From JANYHF01 sp031393505 (GTDB lineage: Bacteria; Pseudomonadota; Alphaproteobacteria; Rhizobiales; Hyphomicrobiaceae): a stretch of 10,485 nucleotides of DNA. This document shows positions 5,947 through 10,485 of the stretch, piece after piece; position 1 is the first letter of the stretch; every line of letters begins with the position of its first letter. Location: assembly GCA_031393505.1 (NCBI GenBank), contig JANMVX010000218.1, positions 1 through 10,485 of the forward strand, given 5' to 3'. Below the pieces are notes generated by a model. The model saw only the letters and a program-made list of their open reading frames with translations. It did not search any database and was not told the DNA's origin. A program made the translations under genes and the position numbers.

Positions 5947-6972
5947 CTAGTTCACGCGCAACACGTCCCATAATGCAGCGATATCAGATGGGAGGGGGCT
6001 TTCGAATTGCAAGGGCTTGCCGCTTCGGGGGTGTTCAAAGCCAAGCCAGGTGGCGTGCAGGGCTTGGCGGTTCAGCGCCTCCAGAGCCGCCAATTGAGGT
6101 TCGGACAGGCGCGATTTGCTGGCGGAAAACCCCGTCCCGTAGGTGGCGTCGCCCAAAAGCGGATGGCCGATATGCGCCATGTGCACACGAATTTGATGCG
6201 TGCGGCCGGTTTCCAGCACGCAGCGCACGAGGCTGGCGAGCGGGCGGTTGTCCGATCCCACAGCCGTTTCCAGCACCTCGTAATGCGTCGCCGCCGCCCG
6301 TCCCTGTTCACCGGTGAGTACGGCCATGCGTGTCCGGTTGGTGGATTTTCGGCCGATCTGGGTGGCGATGCGTCCTGAGCGGGGGCTGGGCTCGCCCCAC
6401 ACCACGGCGAGGTACGCCCGCTCCATGCGCCCGTCCGCACCATGGGAGGCGAACTGCTCTGAGAGCGATTTGTGAGCCGCATCGGTCTTGGCGATAACCA
6501 GCAGGCCGGACGTGTCCTTGTCCAGCCGGTGCACGATGCCGGGGCGCTTGACGCCGCCGATGCCGGCAAGACTGTCGCCGCAATGGGCGATCAGCGCATT
6601 GACCAGCGTCCCCTCGGCGTGGCCGGCACCTGGATGCACCACCAACCCAGCAGGCTTGTCGAGCACCAACAGCGATGTGTCTTCATAGATCACATCCAAA
6701 GGAATGGCCTCGGCTTGCGGCACAGCCGGCTCGGGCGGCGGCACCACCAGCCGATAGGTCGCCCCCGGTTTGACCTTGTGGCCGGGCTCGCCTATCGCTG
6801 TGCCGTTCTCGCGCACATGCCCGGCCTTGATCAGCGCCTGCAGGCGGGTGCGGCTGATGTCGGGCAGTTTGGCCTGCAGCAGGCGGTCGAGGCGGACACC
6901 GGCGTCTACGGCATCCGCTACCAGCGAGCGCAGGTTGGCATCGGCGACATCGGCGGGAGCGGCGGACGACAT
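5947..6972 (-). CDS. rluD: 23S rRNA pseudouridine synthase, RluA/RluD family
   Basis: A 341-residue pseudouridine synthase. The family isomerises uridines in 23S rRNA (RluD acts on helix 69) to help ribosome assembly and decoding. An N-terminal S4 RNA-binding domain covers about 26-75 (RLDRLLQAKL, RTRLQALIKAGHV). The catalytic domain follows, with IYEDTSLLVLDKPAGLVVHP (95-114) and the signature HRLDKDTSG (148-156), whose Asp151 is the catalytic nucleophile. Further family motifs are LETGRTHQIRVH (253-264) and HPLLGDATYG (270-279). The presence of an S4 domain favours RluD or RluC over RluA; adjacency to rpoH, common in Hyphomicrobiales, favours rluD. No obvious Shine-Dalgarno precedes the ATG. 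The start codon shares the bases CATG (6970-6973) with the divergent gene at 6971, so its promoter must lie inside that gene. Confidence 0.93.
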   Translation of the reverse strand: MSSAAPADVADANLRSLVADAVDAGVRLDRLLQAKLPDISRTRLQALIKAGHVRENGTAIGEPGHKVKPGATYRLVVPPPEPAVPQAEAIPLDVIYEDTSLLVLDKPAGLVVHPGAGHAEGTLVNALIAHCGDSLAGIGGVKRPGIVHRLDKDTSGLLVIAKTDAAHKSLSEQFASHGADGRMERAYLAVVWGEPSPRSGRIATQIGRKSTNRTRMAVLTGEQGRAAATHYEVLETAVGSDNRPLASLVRCVLETGRTHQIRVHMAHIGHPLLGDATYGTGFSASKSRLSEPQLAALEALNRQALHATWLGFEHPRSGKPLQFESPLPSDIAALWDVLRVN

Positions 6973-7351
6973 GGTGGATCAACAACGTGATGCGGGCGGT
7001 TATACGCCGGGGCAGATCAAAACCCTGAAAATCGCCATCGGCATCATGACGACGGCAATTGTGGTTGGGCTGGCGGTTCTCGTGTTGACCTTCGCCTATC
7101 GGGCGTCCGGCGGCAAGCGAGCAAGCGTTCCCGCGGCCGGCGCTAAGGTCGATCTGGCCACCCTTTATCCCGGCAGCGGTCCGGTCGCCCAGGCCACGTT
7201 GCCGCCGGGCGGCCATGTCGTGTCGGTGTCGGCCTGGGGCGAGCGCCTTGTGCTCGTCATTGAGGATGCCGGCGGCTCCAGTCTGTTGGCGCTCGACCCC
7301 AAGACCGGCCGCATCGAACCTCTGGCGCGGTTGAATGCACAACCCTGGTGA
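6971..7351 (+). CDS. Small membrane-anchored protein divergent from rluD
   Basis: A 126-residue protein of unknown function. Residues 1-18 are polar and probably cytoplasmic, 19-43 form one membrane helix (LKIAIGIMTTAIVVGLAVLV), and about 44-126 is a small, probably periplasmic domain with PGSGPVAQATLPPGGHVVSVSA (67-88 region), ending in LLALDPKTGRIEPLARL. Short proteins of this layout beside rluD are, from memory, common in Hyphomicrobiales and carried as a DUF family (possibly DUF6476), but the assignment was not checked. The ATG at 6971 was chosen because GGGAG (6955-6959) precedes it and the membrane helix then sits near the N-terminus; the longer frame back to 6770 overlaps rluD antisense. 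Its 5' end overlaps that of rluD by two bases. Confidence 0.75.
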   Translation: MVDQQRDAGGYTPGQIKTLKIAIGIMTTAIVVGLAVLVLTFAYRASGGKRASVPAAGAKVDLATLYPGSGPVAQATLPPGGHVVSVSAWGERLVLVIEDAGGSSLLALDPKTGRIEPLARLNAQPW

Positions 7352-7483
7352 AGGGTAATGCAATTCAAGGTTGTAGAGCGCCAATACACAGGTCAAGTTT
7401 TCCAAGCATCGACAGTCAGCAGACCTGCGACCTTGCGCCTGTGGGCGATACAAACATTGAGCTTGGTTGGATAATCATTTAGT

Positions 7484-7507
7484 CTCCCCCAAAATAGTCT
7501 GGGGGAG
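7484..7507 (+). promoter_or_regulatory. Hairpin that closes the Shine-Dalgarno of the TIR-like gene
   Basis: CTCCCCCA (7484-7491) pairs perfectly with TGGGGGAG (7500-7507) around an 8-base loop AAATAGTC. The right arm contains the only good Shine-Dalgarno (GGGGGAG, 7501-7507), 4 bases before the ATG at 7512. In RNA this stem would hide the ribosome site, so translation may depend on melting or on a factor that opens it. No clear sigma-70 promoter was recognised in the 160-base gap 7352-7511, which otherwise holds nothing identified. Confidence 0.6.
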
Positions 7508-7511
7508 TGTT

Positions 7512-10061
7512 ATGGCCGCTGTGTCCGAGTTCAAGTATCGCGCGTTTTTGTGCAATGCCTATGGCGATGAAACCAGCGCCACCGCGCTTTTGAAGCGCAT
7601 CAAGGGCTACCGTCTCGACGGCGATTTCGCCATGCGCGCCAAGCTGGCTGGCCCCAAGGACGGTTCCGGCCGGGCCAGGCTCAAACCCATTTACACCGCA
7701 CGCTATCTGTCGATGAGCGGCACGTCGCTGCCGGCCGACGTCGTCAAGGCGCTCGATGCCTCCTCGGCCCTGGTCGTCATCTGCACGTCGATGGCTTCGG
7801 GGGATCGCGCGGTCGGCGAGGTGGTGCGCTATTTCAAGCACCGCCATCCGGACCGGCCGGTGCTTCCTGTGATCCCCGAAGGGTCGTTCGGCACAGGCCT
7901 TCCGCCGGCTCTGCGCTTCGCCATGAACCCCGACGGCACCATCGGTCGCGATCCTATCAAGACCGACGTGATCGACCTGCGCGAGACGGCTGATGGCAAG
8001 TCCTTCGGCATGGCCAGGGTGGCGTCCGGCCTGCTGGGACTTGAGGATGCGAACGCGCTCTACAGGCACGCCCATGTCCGGGATTCCCGGCGCAGTCTGC
8101 GGACCTGGACGGCAGGGCTCGCCGCCTTGGGATTGGCGCTGGGTGGCGCCGTTGTCTGGGGCGAGACCAATCGGCAGAGGGTCGATTTCGAACACAGCTA
8201 CGGTTTGACTCAGGCCAAGCTCGCCACAGACCAAACCGCGGCGGCGGAGTCTGGCCGCAAAGAAGTGGTCGAGCTGCGCAAGCTGATCGACGCCAAAGCC
8301 CAGGAAGCGGCCGCGCAGCAGAAGTCGGGTGGCGAGCAAAACGGCCAGGCGGCGCAGCTGCGCAAGGAGGCCGATGACCTTCGCAAACTGGTGACGGCGG
8401 AACAGAGCCGTTCCGGGCAGGTTCAGTCCGAGGCCCAGGGCCTTCGCAAGGCGGCAGTTGAGCGGGACGCGGTCATTGCACAGTTGCGCAAGGACATCGA
8501 CGGACTGCGAACGGCGGCCAAGGCGGCGGACGCCAAACTGGCCGTGGCCCAGCAGCCCAAGGTGGATGCGGGCGCTCAGGACAAAGCTGCGGCCGATCAG
8601 CTGGCATTGATCGCAAAGTTGCGGCTGGACGTTGAGGACCAGCGCAAGGCGGCGGCATTGCAGACTGGCGTGGCCGAGCAGCGCGGACGGGAAAGCGAAC
8701 AACTCCTGCTGACATCCGCCACCCGGTTCCACCTGATCGAAAGCCTGCGCAAAGAACTGGACGAGCAGCGCAAGGCGACCTTGATCCAGAACGGACTTGC
8801 TGAACAGCGCGGCAAGGAAGCGGCGCAGCTTCGGCTCGCATCCGGCGACCAGAGCGGCCTCGTTGAACGGCTGCGCAAAGAGGTCGACGACCAGCGCAAG
8901 GCGACCGAGATCCAAAGCAGCCTTGCCGAACAGCGCCGGAAAGAGGCCGAGACGCAAAATCTCGCGCTGGGCCTGCAACTTGGATTGATGGACCAGTTGC
9001 GCAAAGATGTTGAGACGCAAAAGAAGCTGGCGGCGGATCAATCGGCGCTCTCGGCGCAGCGTCTCGCTGATGTGGACGCCCTGCGAAAAGGCGTAGACGA
9101 AACCAAAGCGCTGGCCGCCAAGCGTGGCCAGGAGACCGAAGCGCAGCGTGCGGCTGCCGAGAAATTGCGCATGGACAGCGACAAGCAGTTGGCGACGCAT
9201 GATGAAAACGCTGACGCGCTTGTTCTGACCATGCTTCAGGCCATGCGCGGCCACCCTGATCTGATCGGGAAAGTCAGCGACACGCTGCTGAGTTCCATCG
9301 AGCGCCGGGCGAGTGATCATGTGGACGACCGGGCGACATCTGCCGACAGCCTGCGCCGGCAGGCCGCCATTTTCGACGAACTGGCGGTGTTGCATGCCTC
9401 GCGCGGCAATACCGTGGGACGCGCGGTTGCGGTGCAGAGGTCGTTGGACGCGTCGCTTCGGCTGGCGGAAGTCGACCGGGGAAGTCCCGCGGCACTGGGC
9501 GCGCTCGCCAACTCCTACAGTCGCGCCGGAGACTTGAACGTCGCCAAGGGCGATCTGTCTCAGGCGATGAAGTCCTACCAGGCCGCTGTCTTCCTGCGCG
9601 AACGGGTCGCTGGTGCGGACGCCAAGAATGGCGACGCCCATCTCGCCCTTGCCAAGGCTCACGAAGCCATGGGCCGCCTGCGGACATCTCAGCGCGACAC
9701 CCCCGGCGCCCAGGCGTCCTACAAAGCCGCCCTGGCCGCAGCCTTGCGGCTGCCCGAACCTGGGCTCAGTGAAACCGGCCACGTCACCTATGTTATCGCG
9801 TTGCACCGCAGTCTGTTGCAACTCGGCGACGATCCGCAGGCGCACCGCGGCGACATTGCTCGGCTCATTGCGGACTTGAAGACCCGGGGCGTGATTGTGT
9901 CGGCGCCAGCCAAGGGCGCCTCGGCGGCCAAAGTGGCGACGGCGCCGTCCGACGCACCAAGCGACTCCGCCGTGGTCGCCACAAAGCCGGTGGTCAAGCA
10001 CCGCCGGCCGGCCCGGAAAAAAGTCGATCCGGCGGCGACGGCGTCGATTTTCGGAGGCTAG
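7512..10061 (+). CDS. TIR-like / transmembrane / coiled-coil / TPR-like protein, 849 residues
   Basis: Residues 6-190 resemble bacterial TIR-domain proteins: the opening strand YRAFLCNAYGDE (9-20) replaces the usual FISYSHxD. SMSGTSLPADVVKALDASSALVVICTS (67-93) matches the AxxLxxxIxxALxxSxxLIVICS region. GEVVRYFK (102-109) keeps the conserved acidic residue (E103) but lacks the usual Trp before it, and GLLGLEDANALYRH closes the domain. One membrane helix follows (about 199-217). Residues 222-590 form a long coiled coil, including 42-residue repeats at 366-526. About 610-760 is helical and TPR-like (ANSYSRAGDL, YQAAVFLRER, ALAKAHEAMGRL). The tail is Ala/Pro/Lys-rich and disordered. The start at 7512 has a strong Shine-Dalgarno; a TTG 15 codons upstream is less likely. 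NADase activity, signalling or defence roles are possible but not shown. Confidence 0.82.
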   Translation: MAAVSEFKYRAFLCNAYGDETSATALLKRIKGYRLDGDFAMRAKLAGPKDGSGRARLKPIYTARYLSMSGTSLPADVVKALDASSALVVICTSMASGDRAVGEVVRYFKHRHPDRPVLPVIPEGSFGTGLPPALRFAMNPDGTIGRDPIKTDVIDLRETADGKSFGMARVASGLLGLEDANALYRHAHVRDSRRSLRTWTAGLAALGLALGGAVVWGETNRQRVDFEHSYGLTQAKLATDQTAAAESGRKEVVELRKLIDAKAQEAAAQQKSGGEQNGQAAQLRKEADDLRKLVTAEQSRSGQVQSEAQGLRKAAVERDAVIAQLRKDIDGLRTAAKAADAKLAVAQQPKVDAGAQDKAAADQLALIAKLRLDVEDQRKAAALQTGVAEQRGRESEQLLLTSATRFHLIESLRKELDEQRKATLIQNGLAEQRGKEAAQLRLASGDQSGLVERLRKEVDDQRKATEIQSSLAEQRRKEAETQNLALGLQLGLMDQLRKDVETQKKLAADQSALSAQRLADVDALRKGVDETKALAAKRGQETEAQRAAAEKLRMDSDKQLATHDENADALVLTMLQAMRGHPDLIGKVSDTLLSSIERRASDHVDDRATSADSLRRQAAIFDELAVLHASRGNTVGRAVAVQRSLDASLRLAEVDRGSPAALGALANSYSRAGDLNVAKGDLSQAMKSYQAAVFLRERVAGADAKNGDAHLALAKAHEAMGRLRTSQRDTPGAQASYKAALAAALRLPEPGLSETGHVTYVIALHRSLLQLGDDPQAHRGDIARLIADLKTRGVIVSAPAKGASAAKVATAPSDAPSDSAVVATKPVVKHRRPARKKVDPAATASIFGG
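8607..9092 (+). repeat. Tandem 126-bp (42-residue) repeats inside the coiled-coil coding region
   Basis: Three full units begin at 8607, 8733 and 8859, each 42 codons, and a fourth partial unit runs from 8985. Each starts with a LIxxLRKxxDxQRKA-like phrase followed by LAEQRxKEA. Forty-two residues equal exactly six heptads, so unit gain or loss would keep the coiled-coil register and change only the rod length. Similar but shorter LRK-containing phrases occur earlier, between about 8270 and 8520, suggesting an older, more diverged expansion. Confidence 0.85.
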
Positions 10062-10081
10062 CCGATGCCAGCGTTCTTCGC

Positions 10082-10111
10082 TTGCCCGTGACCCGCGGAT
10101 GTGGCTATAGA
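10082..10111 (+). promoter_or_regulatory. Candidate sigma-70 promoter for tRNA-Glu
   Basis: TTGCCC (10082-10087) and TATAGA (10106-10111) are separated by 18 bases and would start transcription about 10118, shortly before the tRNA at 10131. The match is good but not perfect. It lies in the 69-base gap after the TIR-like gene, and no other regulatory signal was recognised there. Confidence 0.5.
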
Positions 10112-10130
10112 GAGCCCATCCAGCGAGCAC

Positions 10131-10206
10131 GCCCCGTTCGTCTAGTGGCCTAGGACACCAGCCTCTCACGTTGGGTACACGAGTTCGAATCTCGTACGGG
10201 GCGCCA
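10131..10206 (+). tRNA. tRNA-Glu (anticodon CTC), CCA encoded
   Basis: A complete cloverleaf is visible. The acceptor stem GCCCCGT / ACGGGGC pairs fully (10131-10137 with 10196-10202), followed by discriminator G and an encoded CCA (10204-10206). The anticodon stem CCAGC / GTTGG holds the loop CTCTCAC with anticodon CTC, and the T arm is ACGAG-TTCGAAT-CTCGT. The anticodon reads GAG, hence glutamate. Its 3' part is overlapped on the other strand by the end of a recombinase gene, so it is a likely integration site; the tRNA itself stays intact. Confidence 0.96.
10150..10206. other. Candidate attachment site (tRNA-Glu 3' portion)
   Basis: The last 18 codons and the stop of the recombinase gene lie antisense to the tRNA, in the stretch from the D arm to the CCA end. 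An integrase gene that ends in the 3' part of an intact tRNA is the usual picture at the end of an integrated island or prophage, where the element carries a copy of the tRNA 3' end. The exact core cannot be defined without the other end of the element. Confidence 0.5.
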
Positions 10207-10485
10207 ATTGCGAACAAAACTGCGAACCCCGGGTGTGGGGCCGCCGTTCGCCAGCACGGCCTGCTCCAAAACGTCCTTCCGGCCCTGTATCCTGATCTGG
10301 TGGTCGTCGACCTTGATGCGGTCGACGATGGAACCGATATAGGCCTTGCGGAACGGGATTTCGCCCGACGTCAGTTTTTCACGCATGAGTTGGCCAAAGC
10401 GGTCGACCGCGTCGGGCGTGATGTCGACGGCGGGGCGGGTGCCTGAGGTTGCCCTTTGCATGGCGGTGTGGGCGCGGTCGCGGTC
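10150..10485 (-). CDS. Serine site-specific recombinase, C-terminal part (continues past window edge)
   Basis: The last 111 codons of a gene whose start lies to the right of the window; the frame is open to the edge. RPAVDITPDAVDRFGQLMRE, PFRKAYIGSIVDRIKVDD and IRIQGRKDVLEQAVLA form the typical C-terminal segment of the large serine recombinases (resolvase/recombinase family) of alphaproteobacteria, recognised from memory. The catalytic N-terminal domain is outside the window, so activity cannot be judged. The final residues WRPVRDSNSCTQRERLVS are read from the antisense of tRNA-Glu, and the stop codon lies within that tRNA. Such an RDSNS tail is a known sign of genes that end in a tRNA. It points to a mobile element extending rightwards. 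A tyrosine integrase is less likely because none of its motifs is present. Confidence 0.82.
   Translation of the reverse strand, partial: DRDRAHTAMQRATSGTRPAVDITPDAVDRFGQLMREKLTSGEIPFRKAYIGSIVDRIKVDDHQIRIQGRKDVLEQAVLANGGPTPGVRSFVRNWRPVRDSNSCTQRERLVS

Noticed and set aside
7479..10217. A 912-codon open frame on the minus strand, antisense to the TIR-like gene.
   Set aside because: Its product is low in recognisable pattern and Arg/Leu-rich, as expected for the mirror of a GC-rich coding sequence; the plus-strand frame has domains, a membrane helix and heptads.

Overview
This window looks like a GC-rich alphaproteobacterial chromosome, probably Hyphomicrobiales. The grounds are base composition, an rluD/rpoH pair with an alphaproteobacterial-type heat-shock sigma factor, the tRNA-Glu sequence, and several families of GC-rich dispersed palindromes typical of that group. 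No species can be named.

Left third (1-2720, plus strand): a bacterial microcompartment (BMC) shell locus. In order it holds a tandem-domain trimeric shell protein (BMC-T), an unrecognised 159-residue protein, a pentameric vertex protein (BMC-P), a hexameric shell protein (BMC-H), a 14-codon basic leader ORF and a second BMC-T. Both BMC-T proteins resemble CsoS1D-type permuted tandem shell proteins and keep the Glu-Arg pair that gates the CsoS1D pore. Together they are a complete shell set (faces, vertices, gated trimers) with no enzyme in view. The first BMC-T recalls the RMM (Rhodococcus and Mycobacterium microcompartment) class, so cargo genes probably lie to the left. Three of the four longer spaces between or after these genes hold a different palindromic repeat.

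Middle (2721-7351): a hairpin-rich repeat region, then an unrecognised polytopic membrane protein with a six-cysteine loop, about 540 bp without a convincing gene, then on the minus strand rluD (23S rRNA pseudouridine synthase) followed by rpoH (sigma-32). A small membrane-anchored protein diverges from rluD and shares four bases with its start codon.

Right third (7352-10485): a large gene for a TIR-like / transmembrane / coiled-coil / TPR-like protein, with 42-residue repeats in the coil and a Shine-Dalgarno sequence that can be closed in a hairpin. It is followed by tRNA-Glu(CTC). A partial serine-recombinase gene enters from the right edge and ends inside the tRNA on the opposite strand. 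This marks the probable left boundary of an integrated element that continues beyond the window.
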